Part shown: piece by piece, positions 8,449 to 17,267 of the stretch
Position numbering within the stretch: position 1 is the stretch's first letter
Layout of the letters: each line of letters opens with the position of its first letter
Assembly (NCBI RefSeq): GCF_035916875.1
Contig: NZ_JAXUHN010000060.1
Location: 1-57,756 of the forward strand
DNA: 57,756 bases
Direction of reading: 5' to 3'
From: Methylomicrobium sp035916875
Lineage (GTDB): Bacteria > Pseudomonadota > Gammaproteobacteria > Methylococcales > Methylomonadaceae
The notes under the pieces: model-generated
What the model saw: only the letters and a program-made list of their open reading frames with translations
What the model was told of the DNA's origin: nothing
Databases searched by the model: none
Program-made: the position numbers and the translations under genes

Positions 8449-9474
8449 TTATTTAAAGACCTTACGCAAATTCGTTAGTTGTTTAATAATTTCACCTTTC
8501 ATTTGTTCGCGTCCGATCGAGTGCTTCAGGCTGCTGCCCATACCCGCGACTTGGTCGGTAAAACTTCGATTTGCGTAGAAAAGCAGCGAGCCGTTGCGAT
8601 AAGGCAGGCAGGCAACGCTCAGTTGCGTGGAGTTATAGGAATGTCCGACATAAAACTGCCGGACAATAATCACCTCGCCCACCTCACCTGCGCTCAAAAT
8701 AATACGATGCCCCAGGATTGCAGTGGGTCGCCCTTCCACCTTGCGATTAAGCCAGAAAAATCGCTCCTCGGCGCCAGTAGGCAAAGCGGCGGGATAATTG
8801 AGCCAGGCCTTATTGAGTTCCGGAAAGTAACGCGCCAGGACTTTGTTGGCTTGCGTGGCGTCCCGCAGTTCTCCGCCTGGATTCGCTTCCGTGCCATTGC
8901 CACGATCATAGGTTGCGATTCCCTTCAGACCGTTTTTGCGATAGCTCTGCCAACGTTCGAATAAAACCTTCCGGTAGACTTGCGAAGCCGCATCAGGCGA
9001 CGAGGAACCGGCATTGCGAAGGCTCTGGAATTCTTCAGTTGAAAGATTAAATTGACTTCCTGGCTTTGACTGCAAAAAATCCTTTGCTTCATCACTCCCC
9101 GCCTTGATAACGAAACCTTTGAAGGCGTCCTCCGTTGCCTGAGCAGGAATAGAACCTTGCGCAATCACATCGGTATCGATGGCCGCCATGCCTTTCTTAT
9201 TGATAAACTGAATAATCTTGGCTGGCGAGGCCGGCAAATAGATCACAACGCCCGCCGCCAATTCTTTTTCGTCGCCCTCCGCAACATCAAAGGAAACGAC
9301 TTTTCCCTGATCCAGACTCGCAAATTCCTTCTGCTGGATACCGAGTAATTGCATTAATTCTTGCGCATCGGGAAGGTTTGCGGCATGGACCTGAATAACG
9401 CCGGCCAACCCCAGAATAAGGACTAGCCGGCGGCACAAACTCTTTATTGCTGTTTTATTTTGATTTGACATCAT
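8449..9474 (-). CDS. Secreted conserved protein, paralog of the protein at 230-1267
   Basis: A 341-residue protein with a signal peptide (basic MMSNQNKTAIKSLCRR start, hydrophobic run, cleavage near VHA-ANL at about residue 32). I do not recognise the family. It aligns end to end with the protein at 230-1267, including the AR-FPEL-KAWLNYPA block, the V-GRPTAILGHRI block, the FYVGHSYNSTQL block and the KHSIGRE block near the end. The two copies point towards each other and enclose the sterol operon. The gene starts six bases after the stop of the SpoIIAA-like gene, so the two probably share a transcript. Likely periplasmic or surface-associated; function unknown. Confidence 0.78.
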   Translation of the reverse strand: MMSNQNKTAIKSLCRRLVLILGLAGVIQVHAANLPDAQELMQLLGIQQKEFASLDQGKVVSFDVAEGDEKELAAGVVIYLPASPAKIIQFINKKGMAAIDTDVIAQGSIPAQATEDAFKGFVIKAGSDEAKDFLQSKPGSQFNLSTEEFQSLRNAGSSSPDAASQVYRKVLFERWQSYRKNGLKGIATYDRGNGTEANPGGELRDATQANKVLARYFPELNKAWLNYPAALPTGAEERFFWLNRKVEGRPTAILGHRIILSAGEVGEVIIVRQFYVGHSYNSTQLSVACLPYRNGSLLFYANRSFTDQVAGMGSSLKHSIGREQMKGEIIKQLTNLRKVFK

Positions 9475-9480
9475 GGGTAC

Positions 9481-9867
9481 CTAATCAATGAAGATGGATT
9501 GGGAAATGTCTTCGCATAACCAGGCTTTCGCCTCGGCAAGTTGAACTTTTGGAAAGAATTCGATGGCCGTTTTGCGCATTTGTTTACCCATGAACATGAA
9601 GACTTCGTCTTTCCATTTCTCGTCACCGACAAATGCAACCTTTGAAATTCGTTTTCCGTCCTCCGTTACAAAAAAAGAATCCACCCATCCGGGTTCCCTG
9701 CTCCAGCCTTGAAAATCCTCCAGTTCAATTAAAACCCGAAACTGACCGAACCATTCCAGGCTCAACTCACCCATGGATTGAAGCTTCTGAAATTCACTGA
9801 CAGTCAGTTTGTCGCTGACTTTGATCCAGTTCTCACTATCAAGTGTTTTGATCAGCCGAATCGTCAT
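9481..9867 (-). CDS. SpoIIAA-like (STAS/SEC14-type) domain protein
   Basis: A 128-residue soluble protein made of one SpoIIAA-like domain. Typical features are the short N-terminal strand ending at a Lys-Leu-Thr-x-x-(E/D)-(F/Y) helix start, the RVLIELEDFQGW strand/turn, the KVAFVGDEKWKDEVF segment and the closing AKAWLCED helix. Proteins of this kind are widespread and mostly uncharacterised; the fold binds small or lipidic ligands in some members. The start has GGAAAA upstream of the ATG. It is followed after six bases by the secreted paralog protein. Confidence 0.82.
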   Translation of the reverse strand: MTIRLIKTLDSENWIKVSDKLTVSEFQKLQSMGELSLEWFGQFRVLIELEDFQGWSREPGWVDSFFVTEDGKRISKVAFVGDEKWKDEVFMFMGKQMRKTAIEFFPKVQLAEAKAWLCEDISQSIFID

Positions 9868-10001
9868 ATTTGGTTTTCCTTTATTTGGTAATGATTTTGC
9901 TACTGCCGGAGGCGTCCTTGCCGATAGTCTCTATTATATTTTCAGTAACGTTAAGTATTATGATCGATAGCTCATATCGTAACCGGCCTGAACAATACCG
10001 G

Positions 10002-10799
10002 CTAGAAAGGTCTCAACGTAAACGGAATCGGATCGGTAACCATCTCGCCGGCTTTCCTGTTGGCGATTTGCACGAACTGCTTTGCCCACTGATCCATAAT
10101 GCCCTTCGCAGGACCGTACCAGGTCAGTCGGGTCAGATCGAGAGGACCGGCATCCGCCATGTCGCGATCGGCGAAGGTGGCGACCAACTCGCCGGTTTGC
10201 AGGTCGCGCAGGCGGCCTTCGAACGCGACTCTGCGCTGATTGATGATACCGGCGGCAGTACCCGTACCCGGAGGCCCCGCCCAACTGAGCGCATGCAGTA
10301 CCGGTTGCGAGGGGTCGATCTCGATCAGCGCGAGTTCCAGGCGCAACGCGGGTTGCCGATGTTGCTCGGGAAGCTCAATGATACGGAAGCGTCGGTTGGG
10401 GTCCTCATTGAAATCCTTAACCACCTGGTCGTGAAAATACAGCGCCAGTTCTTCGATATCCTTTTGTACATTGCCGATCAAGTTGGCCGTACTCAAGCTA
10501 TGAAGCCAATCCATTTGCTGCATATAGTAGGTATTGACAGGCGCGACGACCAATTCCTTGTAGTCGAGTGGGTCGAAACCGGATTTGATCCAGACCTTCT
10601 GAAAGGGCAAATCGGCTCGCTTAGTTTGCTGTTGAGGGTTTTCGATGAAACCGGCGTCGGGCGCCGGGGTGACAGCCAGCGCTTTCATTTCATTAGTACC
10701 CGACTGGACGGAGGCGCAACCCGAGAAGAGTAAACCGATAAGGCAAATCGGCACACAAAACATGGCCGCTATTTTCAGCCTTTTAATTAACGTTTTCAA
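10002..10799 (-). CDS. DUF3313-type lipoprotein
   Basis: A 265-residue lipoprotein starting at a TTG (10799) with GGAG six bases upstream. The signal segment ends in the lipobox FSGC at about residues 25-28. The mature protein has the SGFDPLDYKELVVAPVNTYY start, the central VKDF region and the LRDLQTGELVATFADRD segment near the C-terminus, as seen in DUF3313 proteins, which are small envelope lipoproteins of unknown function. The next gene upstream (10857-11582) encodes a second, more divergent member, so this is a tandem pair. Confidence 0.72.
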   Translation of the reverse strand: MKTLIKRLKIAAMFCVPICLIGLLFSGCASVQSGTNEMKALAVTPAPDAGFIENPQQQTKRADLPFQKVWIKSGFDPLDYKELVVAPVNTYYMQQMDWLHSLSTANLIGNVQKDIEELALYFHDQVVKDFNEDPNRRFRIIELPEQHRQPALRLELALIEIDPSQPVLHALSWAGPPGTGTAAGIINQRRVAFEGRLRDLQTGELVATFADRDMADAGPLDLTRLTWYGPAKGIMDQWAKQFVQIANRKAGEMVTDPIPFTLRPF

Positions 10800-10856
10800 T
10801 TTTTTCTCCGATTTTCTACACCGTTAAGCGGCGCACTTTCCGATTAAAAACGCTCG

Positions 10857-11582
10857 TTACGGCGTTGCTTGGCCCGAAGTCCAGGAAGATAAACGTTCCG
10901 CAGTTTTTTCGCACCACTTATCTATAACATTTTCGGCATCGCCCCATTGCCACTGGAAGCCCGTGGTAAAGCTTCCACCACCGATACGCTTATCGGCAAC
11001 AGCCGCCAGTAAATCCCCCGATACCGAATCGGTAATTTTCGCTTCCACTTGGGCCCCGCCGACAAACGGAAAGGTCCCCGTAGCCAGATATTTAAGATTG
11101 GATAACATGTGGGCTTGAGGAATGATCATCGAAATACTGCGCAGCACCGGCGTAGCCGTTTCGGCATCGGTCATCGCGACCGTTAGCTTCAAGACGCCGG
11201 GTCCCGCAGAATCGACAATTTCTAATTTCTTCCCGACCTGTTCTTTGAGCTGTTGGGAAAAATAATTCACCAGCACTTGCTGGTCGGTAGCGGAAACCGC
11301 CGTAGAGTCTCCCCCCCAGAAAGTGACCGGTTCAATCTTTACCTTGCTGTAGTTAGTCCACTGCGCTGATGGGTTGATATAGCGCAGACCCGCCTGATCT
11401 TTTCCTCCCGGGGTGAGTTTTCCGCAGACATCGCCAAGCAGGCCACAACTCATCGATGCTTGCTCAATAGGCGCCTTTTGCGTCGTCGTACACGCACTTA
11501 ACAGCAAAACTCCCAAAGCCATCGCAGGAATGGGTGCCCAGGATTTCGCGTTACGCTTTGCATTAGTGTGATGGTTTATCAT
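10857..11582 (-). CDS. DUF3313-type lipoprotein
   Basis: A 241-residue lipoprotein with GGAG seven bases or so before its ATG and the lipobox LSAC at about residues 28-31. The mature part has a GLRYINP-AQWTNYSKVKIEPVTFW start, a QQLKEQVGKKLEIVD middle and an EAKITDSVSGDLLAAVADKRIGG segment, the usual layout of DUF3313 proteins. An FQWQWGDAENVIDKW C-terminal region follows. It lies 57 bases upstream of the other DUF3313-type gene on the same strand. Likely anchored in the envelope; no function is known. Confidence 0.76.
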   Translation of the reverse strand: MINHHTNAKRNAKSWAPIPAMALGVLLLSACTTTQKAPIEQASMSCGLLGDVCGKLTPGGKDQAGLRYINPSAQWTNYSKVKIEPVTFWGGDSTAVSATDQQVLVNYFSQQLKEQVGKKLEIVDSAGPGVLKLTVAMTDAETATPVLRSISMIIPQAHMLSNLKYLATGTFPFVGGAQVEAKITDSVSGDLLAAVADKRIGGGSFTTGFQWQWGDAENVIDKWCEKTAERLSSWTSGQATP

Positions 11583-11755
11583 CGTTTTTTTCTCCTTTAA
11601 AGAGTTATATCAGTTGTTGAATCGTTTAACCTATTCTTTGCACATCATTTTCACATTCACCATTTCGCCATCTCATTGCCGCAATCCGGAGTTGAAGGAT
11701 TAAGCAAATTACACGTTCGATATTCATATCCGCCATAACTTTATCGTGCGCGGGT

Positions 11756-12136
11756 TTACGCGCTATGGTTGATAGCGCGCTCGATTGCATCAAGCAATAC
11801 CTGACCATCAACCGGCTTACGCAAAAAAGCAGCAATCCCTTTATTCATCGCGCGTTCGCATGCTTCCTCGCTATCATCGCCAGTAATGATAATGACCGGC
11901 AGCTTCCAGCCCAACAGCGCCAGTCGGTCCAAAACCGAAAAACCGTTCATCGGCATCATGTTCAGATCGAGCACAAGACAATCCGGACGGTTGTTTTGGA
12001 TAAACCGCAGGAAATCGGCGCCGGTAAGGAATGCTTTCGCAGTCAGTCCGGCGGAACGCAGCAACCGCTCAAGACCTTTGCAAATGGACTCTTCATCATC
12101 GACAATGGCAATAACCGTCTTATCACTGATCATCAT
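11756..12136 (-). CDS. Stand-alone response regulator receiver domain
   Basis: A 126-residue single receiver (CheY/FixJ-like) domain with the acidic pair Asp13-Asp14, the phospho-acceptor Asp57, Thr85 and Lys107, so all catalytic residues are present. There is no output domain: the protein ends shortly after the last helix. The VIAIVDDEESICKGLERLL start is closest to FixJ/NarL-type receivers. No histidine kinase is in the window. It could act through protein contacts or as a phosphate relay. Confidence 0.9.
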   Translation of the reverse strand: MMISDKTVIAIVDDEESICKGLERLLRSAGLTAKAFLTGADFLRFIQNNRPDCLVLDLNMMPMNGFSVLDRLALLGWKLPVIIITGDDSEEACERAMNKGIAAFLRKPVDGQVLLDAIERAINHSA

Positions 12137-12166
12137 GGCGTCACTTTAGCGGGTTCAGTTTATTTG

Positions 12167-12189
12167 CGCTATTGGACTTTAGCCTAATA
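12167..12189 (+). repeat. Dispersed motif, copy 1
   Basis: Reads CTATTGGACTTT then AGCCTAATAT, preceded by CG. It shares its first 16 bases (CGCTATTGGACTTTAG) with the copies at 25980 and 28385. It overlaps the stop codon of the META-domain lipoprotein gene. Confidence 0.7.
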
Positions 12190-13149
12190 TCGGGGGTTAT
12201 TTGAAGCAGTTCCTCCATTCTCGAAAACCAGACTCTCCCCATCCATCACCAGGTTCAATACAAGTTGATTATCGTGTACAACAAAGCTGACCGCTTCGGT
12301 CAGATCCTTCAAATATTCCGCATATCGGGATCCCGGTTCACATTCAGCCAACGTCGCAGCTCCCGGCCCTATCTTGATGCGCCTACCGTCAAGGGTATAT
12401 CTACCTTGCATACGGTTACAATCGGCTTTGGCCCGATAGGAACCGTTCGGAAGCAAAATCAGTGTGTATTTGTTGGGATCGCCAATCACGAAATGGCGCG
12501 ACTCCGATGTACCCTTAAAATGTTTCCATTTCCAGACGATGCCGGTAATCATTGAGTTCAAAGAGATCGATGCATCCAAATCGCCGATCTTATCCGCACT
12601 TTGCGCCAACTTGCCGTCACGCAGGCTATAGGCTTGTTTGATCCGCTGACTCGGGCAACAGGCCGGATCGCTGGGGCCTGCCTGGACCTTTTCCAAGCGG
12701 ACTTCACCGTCGCCAATCGACAATGCACTGATCTGGACGCGGTCGCCCAGTAAAATACCATCCTGCTGTCGGGACGCATTGCCGGTATTCCGCATCGCCA
12801 TCAGATACCTAAATGTACCCGACCCTCCGCTCTGCCATGCCAAAATGACCGCCGCATCGCTGAGCCCGTCATGGTCCAGATCGCCGAAGGCGATCTTCTC
12901 CAGAGCGACCTTATCCCTCTGCGCGATGCCTTCTCCGTATTGACGGTTAAATTCGCCCTTGTCGAGCGAAAACGCGCCCAAACGATCGATTCGGTAACAT
13001 GCATTGGCAAGGCCATTCTCCGTCAACGCCCGCTGGGCAGCGTTCTGACCTGGCATATCGGCTACCTTTCCTCCGGATGTACCGCTACATGCCGCGATCA
13101 AGCCGTTCGCCATCAAAACCGCAATGACCCGAAATTTATAGCTTTTCAT
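12184..13149 (-). CDS. Lipoprotein with C-terminal META (HslJ-like) domain
   Basis: A 321-residue predicted lipoprotein: hydrophobic N-terminus with the lipobox IAAC at about residues 18-21. Residues 55-190 form an unassigned domain containing an FGDLDHDGLSDAAVIL stretch, which resembles a calcium-binding or FG-GAP-like turn. The last 115 residues look like a META domain: WKWKHFKGTSE start, a YTLILLPNGSYRAKADCNRMQGRY core and a SFVVHDNQLVLN strand. META domains occur in HslJ and other envelope proteins. The gene begins 14 bases after the cytochrome stop, so the two are co-transcribed. Confidence 0.8.
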   Translation of the reverse strand: MKSYKFRVIAVLMANGLIAACSGTSGGKVADMPGQNAAQRALTENGLANACYRIDRLGAFSLDKGEFNRQYGEGIAQRDKVALEKIAFGDLDHDGLSDAAVILAWQSGGSGTFRYLMAMRNTGNASRQQDGILLGDRVQISALSIGDGEVRLEKVQAGPSDPACCPSQRIKQAYSLRDGKLAQSADKIGDLDASISLNSMITGIVWKWKHFKGTSESRHFVIGDPNKYTLILLPNGSYRAKADCNRMQGRYTLDGRRIKIGPGAATLAECEPGSRYAEYLKDLTEAVSFVVHDNQLVLNLVMDGESLVFENGGTASNNPRY

Positions 13150-13163
13150 TTTTACGCCTGGGT

Positions 13164-15632
13164 TTATTTAACACGTTTAATACTCGAATTCACAGCGGCT
13201 TGCTTCTCGCCTTCCAACTCGTCCACCAACTGTTTTATATCCGGATCATCCGGCAGGACTTCGACTGCTTTGCGTGCGTATACCAGCGCGGATTTGGCGT
13301 CGCCAGCCTCGCGCAGCATCGAAATGAGCGCACTCAGAATATCGAGATCATACGGCCGGCGCCCGTCGGCCGCTTTCAAAACCGCCAGCGCCTCGCGCCG
13401 CTTCCCGGCCGAATGCAGAGCCACCGCATAGACATAGGTGTAGCGGCCGTTGTCGGGAGCCAGCTTGGCTGCCGTCATCAGCTCAAAACGCGCGGCGGAG
13501 CTTTTGCCTTGACGCACCAACACCAAGCCCAACGCGTGATGCAAATCCGCAGCGTTCGGCAGCAATGCCAACCCTCGCCGCAATTGCTTCTCGCCCTCGC
13601 CCTCGCGACCCTGTTGCCGATAGGCATCGGCGAGATTGACGTAAGCGCCGACAAAGAGCGGGTCAAGCCTAATTGCGCGCTCATACGCCGCGATCGCGGC
13701 ATCCAACCGGCCTTGCCGCAACAAAAAATTGCCCTGATTCACAGTTTCCGACGGCCAATCGGCATTGACCGACAGATCATTCTGATATTCCTTGATCGCG
13801 CTTTCGCGAACGCCCAACTGATTCGCTGGAAACTCGCTATCGGGCACATCGGCAAGGATGCGTGCCGCCTCGATACGCACACCGCGAATCGGATCGGACA
13901 GCAGCGGAGCCGCAGCCTGTAACCGGTTGCCGGGATCGAAAGCTTCAACGAGTCCCAGCGCTGCAATACGCACAGACGGATCGGCATCTTTCAGCAATAA
14001 TCGCGCCGCGGTGATGTACTCCGGACGCATCAAGGGACCAGCGAGCATTGCGGCGGTCGCGCGCACGACTGCCGGACTCGCCGAATCTTGGGCGAGTTCG
14101 AGCAAGGCGGGCAAGGCTTTGACGCCTTGTACTGCGCCAGCGTGCAGCACGGTTCCGTAATGCGGGCGTTGCCGCCAGGATTTTCCATACCACTTATCCA
14201 ACGCCGAAGCGGCCCATTCGGGCCTGCGATTTTGGTGGCACATCGTGCAGGCGTTCGGAGTGCCCAGTTCGGTCGACAGGTCCGGCCTGGGCAAACGAAA
14301 ACTGTGATCGTGGCGTCCGTCGATGACCATATAATTCTGTTCCGGCGCGTGGCAGTCGATGCACTGAGCGCCTTTGGAACCCGGCTTGTGGAAATGATGT
14401 TTGCCGGTATCGAATTCGGCCGGATTATGGCAGCGCAGGCACAAGGCGTTGCCTTCGGCGCGCAGCTTAAGCGTGTGCGGTTCGTGGCAGTCCAGGCAGG
14501 TGACACCTTTTTGGTACATCTTGCTCTGACGAAAAGAACCCCAGGTATAATCCTCGTCGCGCTGCTGGCCGTCGGCGTAATAAGTCGGCTGAGTCAACAG
14601 CGCCGGGCGATGCGTATCTTCCAGCGGCAAACCGGCTAATCCGCCTTCGGCCAGCGTCGAACGGCGAGCATGGCAGGCCCAGCAGGTATTCATCAGCGCA
14701 TCGGCGGCAGGCCGATCCCGCCGGGCGAATTTCACAGCGCTGTCCGGAAATTTCCAGGCTTCACGCCATCGACTTTGCGGCCGAACCGCAAGACCTTTGT
14801 CGTCGTCATGCGCATAGGGCGGCTGCGCCCTTTTCGCCCAGGCCACATGTTGCGAGGCAGGTCCGTGGCACGACTCGCAAGACACATTCAAAACACTGAA
14901 TGTTGTTTGGTAACTGTCCATCGCCGCGTCGTAACCTTTTTTGAGATGGGTCGAATGGCATTCGGCGCACTGTAGGTTCCAGTTCTGGTAGCGCCCGGTC
15001 CAGTGCAGTTGATCGTTATGATCGATTTTTTGGTCCTGATAAAGATGGAACCAGCGTTGCCCGCCTTCTGACTGCGGGCGGCTGTCCCAGGCGATGCCCA
15101 GCGCCTGATAACGTCCCCCGGGAAACTCAATCAAATATTGTTGCAACGGAGTAACCCCGAACGTGTACTTGATTTCGTAATCGGCAAGTTTACCGTCAGG
15201 CCCGTCAGTTCGGACCATGTACTTGCCGTCGCGCTTGAAAAACGTAGACTCCACGCCGAAATGCTTGAACTTTGCGTTTTCGAAATCAGCGAGCACCGTT
15301 CGGCTATTCGCTTCCTGCATCGCAAGGGCGTGGTGCGAAGCGGTCCATGCCTCGACCTCGGCCTTATGGCACCCAATGCACGCATCCGCGCCGACGTAAT
15401 CGTAAGCCGCTGATGGAGACGCTGATTCAATATTTATAATCGCAGGTGCGGATTCATAGCGAGGCGTCATGAAATAAATCCTTCCTCCGATCACCGCCGC
15501 GATTAAAGCGGAAGTGAGGATGAAAGCGATTCGCCGTTTTTGCCCTGTCGGCGCGCCGTGCGACGCTTTCAAAGTTAAAACCGGCGCTTTTGGGACGGTC
15601 TTAGCGGTTTTTTGCGTCTTGCGTCGGCTCAT
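13164..15632 (-). CDS. Octaheme c-type cytochrome fused to HEAT and TPR repeats
   Basis: A protein of about 822 residues with an N-terminal membrane anchor (about 34-55) and a multiheme domain with eight CxxCH motifs, in order CIGCH, CAECH, CESCH, CWACH, CLDCH, CLRCH, CIDCH and CTMCH. HEAT-like repeats follow (the ALLELAQD, RILADVPD region), then at least four TPR units beginning around AAIAYERAIRLDPLF. The layout matches the cytochrome c554-like multiheme/TPR proteins seen in methanotrophs and sulfur or metal-cycling bacteria. A role in periplasmic electron transfer is inferred. The start may be this ATG or a GTG three codons upstream; neither has a clear ribosome site. Confidence 0.85.
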   Translation of the reverse strand: MSRRKTQKTAKTVPKAPVLTLKASHGAPTGQKRRIAFILTSALIAAVIGGRIYFMTPRYESAPAIINIESASPSAAYDYVGADACIGCHKAEVEAWTASHHALAMQEANSRTVLADFENAKFKHFGVESTFFKRDGKYMVRTDGPDGKLADYEIKYTFGVTPLQQYLIEFPGGRYQALGIAWDSRPQSEGGQRWFHLYQDQKIDHNDQLHWTGRYQNWNLQCAECHSTHLKKGYDAAMDSYQTTFSVLNVSCESCHGPASQHVAWAKRAQPPYAHDDDKGLAVRPQSRWREAWKFPDSAVKFARRDRPAADALMNTCWACHARRSTLAEGGLAGLPLEDTHRPALLTQPTYYADGQQRDEDYTWGSFRQSKMYQKGVTCLDCHEPHTLKLRAEGNALCLRCHNPAEFDTGKHHFHKPGSKGAQCIDCHAPEQNYMVIDGRHDHSFRLPRPDLSTELGTPNACTMCHQNRRPEWAASALDKWYGKSWRQRPHYGTVLHAGAVQGVKALPALLELAQDSASPAVVRATAAMLAGPLMRPEYITAARLLLKDADPSVRIAALGLVEAFDPGNRLQAAAPLLSDPIRGVRIEAARILADVPDSEFPANQLGVRESAIKEYQNDLSVNADWPSETVNQGNFLLRQGRLDAAIAAYERAIRLDPLFVGAYVNLADAYRQQGREGEGEKQLRRGLALLPNAADLHHALGLVLVRQGKSSAARFELMTAAKLAPDNGRYTYVYAVALHSAGKRREALAVLKAADGRRPYDLDILSALISMLREAGDAKSALVYARKAVEVLPDDPDIKQLVDELEGEKQAAVNSSIKRVK

Positions 15633-15719
15633 TTGGGGCACTTATGGTTTATATGAATTATAAATATATTTTGCTTTGTTATATTTCTCGTTTTCACGCT
15701 TTGCGAGTATTCGCAAGAA

Positions 15720-15755
15720 ACCTAACCCGAAACCACCTTCGGGTTGGCTTAGGCA
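15720..15755 (-). terminator. Possible intrinsic terminator
   Basis: An inverted repeat (AACCCGAA / TTCGGGTT, 8 bp, loop CCACC plus an outer CCTAA/TTAGG pair) lies directly behind the stop of the 15749-17152 gene. On the minus strand it is followed by a short T-rich stretch (GGTTTCTT). The T run is weak, so this could also be a processing hairpin. Confidence 0.45.
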
Positions 15756-17152
15756 AATTTCTTTTTCAATCGCCAGAAAGCCACAGCTGTGGCCAGTATC
15801 ATCACGCAAGCGGATCCAATCAGTATCAATCCGAGAAACAAGGTTTTCCTGAACGTATAGTCTACCCATTCCTTGCCGCCGGCCTGGGCTTGCGTGACCA
15901 CCGCGCCCAATCGGGTTGACAGTCCGTCAATCTTACCGGAAGCCAGAGTCTGGTCGAAAGCTTGCAGCAATTTCATCATGTCTTGCGCGGTAGCATTGAT
16001 TTGCGCTGCGGCGGCGGTGTAGTCGTTGATCCGGAAAGGCTCCGCGTTCGGGTTCGATGGGCTGGCCTGGAGTTGTCGCACCACGTCTTGAAAAGACTTT
16101 AGAGCAGCTGTGGACGAATCGGACATTTGTTTGCCTGCCTCTAGCGCTTTCTCGGTCTGCGCGGCAAGCCGGGTAAGCCCCGGCTGGTGTGTGTCCAGAG
16201 CTTGGACGACCTGTTGGCGCTCGGAGCGGATGAATTCGGGCAGCCGCTCCGCCGTCTGGCCAAGCCGCTCTGCCGATTCGGACAATTGGGTCGCGTTGGC
16301 CAGCAGCTTTTCCATTTGTGGCATTTCCGCCGTCTGAAGGATCAGCAATTCGGTTTCCCAGCGGACCAGGGTCGGCATATGCCGGGCCAGGAACAAGCCG
16401 CGTTCGGCGAACAGACGAGTATCGGCCAGTTCACGAGTGGCAGGGTCGAGTCCCGCCAATGGATCGATGGCGAGCAGATTAAATACACTGCTGGTTATCC
16501 CCGGGCGGGAACTGCGGTTGAGCTGCTCCACTTCGGACGCGAAGCCAAGCGCTCCGACATCGCTGGGCGAACGCACATTCGGGTGTTGCTCGTGCCAAGT
16601 TTTGACGGCCGCGCGCAGTTCCGAGATCTGTTCTTTTTTTAGCGCCGTCGCTGCGATCCGTAATATCTGCTTCTCTACGTCTTGAGAGACGAGCAGATAG
16701 GGTTTAGCTGACTCGCCGTAGATTTTGGGTATCCAATAATCCTCGACATTCATCCGATTCAAGCTGGCAAGAATGATCATATCGAGGAGGTTGGCATTGA
16801 TATTGGCCCCGGTAACGATGGCCAATATATCATTGGTTGTGGTGATGCGGCGGCTCAGAAGGGTGCGCCTTCGGGTGGCCTTATCCTCTTCACGCTGCAA
16901 CTTGCCGATGGCGAGATTGAGGGATTCGATAGAATTGTCGGCAAAGCGGAGCAGCTGAGATTGCAGTTCGACGGGATCAAGCCCAGCGTCCTGGTTGAGC
17001 GAAAATAGGGAGCGGATACCTTTTTCAGGTAACTCCAGGGTAGTTTTGAGCAAGTTGCAACCGCTCACCCCCAAGGCCAAGGCGAGTAGCAGAATGACTT
17101 TCGGTACTCTTCCATGGATACCGGAACAGGAAGGCTGAAGCTCCGCGCGCAT
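15749..17152 (-). CDS. Envelope protein with coiled coil and C-terminal membrane helix
   Basis: A 467-residue protein I do not recognise. It has a signal segment ending in VSGC at about residues 29-32 (possible lipobox), a mostly helical middle, and a long predicted coiled coil from about residue 275 (runs of Leu/Ala heptads with LSESAERLGQTAERL). A single membrane helix lies near 435-458 with a positively charged tail (RLKKKFA). The architecture resembles a periplasmic rod tethered to the inner membrane. It lies 115 bases downstream of an mscS-type gene on the same strand, so it may work with that channel. AAGGAG lies somewhat far (about 12 bases) from the ATG. Confidence 0.7.
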   Translation of the reverse strand: MRAELQPSCSGIHGRVPKVILLLALALGVSGCNLLKTTLELPEKGIRSLFSLNQDAGLDPVELQSQLLRFADNSIESLNLAIGKLQREEDKATRRRTLLSRRITTTNDILAIVTGANINANLLDMIILASLNRMNVEDYWIPKIYGESAKPYLLVSQDVEKQILRIAATALKKEQISELRAAVKTWHEQHPNVRSPSDVGALGFASEVEQLNRSSRPGITSSVFNLLAIDPLAGLDPATRELADTRLFAERGLFLARHMPTLVRWETELLILQTAEMPQMEKLLANATQLSESAERLGQTAERLPEFIRSERQQVVQALDTHQPGLTRLAAQTEKALEAGKQMSDSSTAALKSFQDVVRQLQASPSNPNAEPFRINDYTAAAAQINATAQDMMKLLQAFDQTLASGKIDGLSTRLGAVVTQAQAGGKEWVDYTFRKTLFLGLILIGSACVMILATAVAFWRLKKKFA

Positions 17153-17267
17153 GAAGATATAGACTCCTTAGAATATTTCTGATTAACGACAGCGTAATTG
17201 AATTGCCGATTGTTTGGCAATCCAATTACATATAGTCGGCGAAGATGAGGTTCCCGGAAACTAGACT

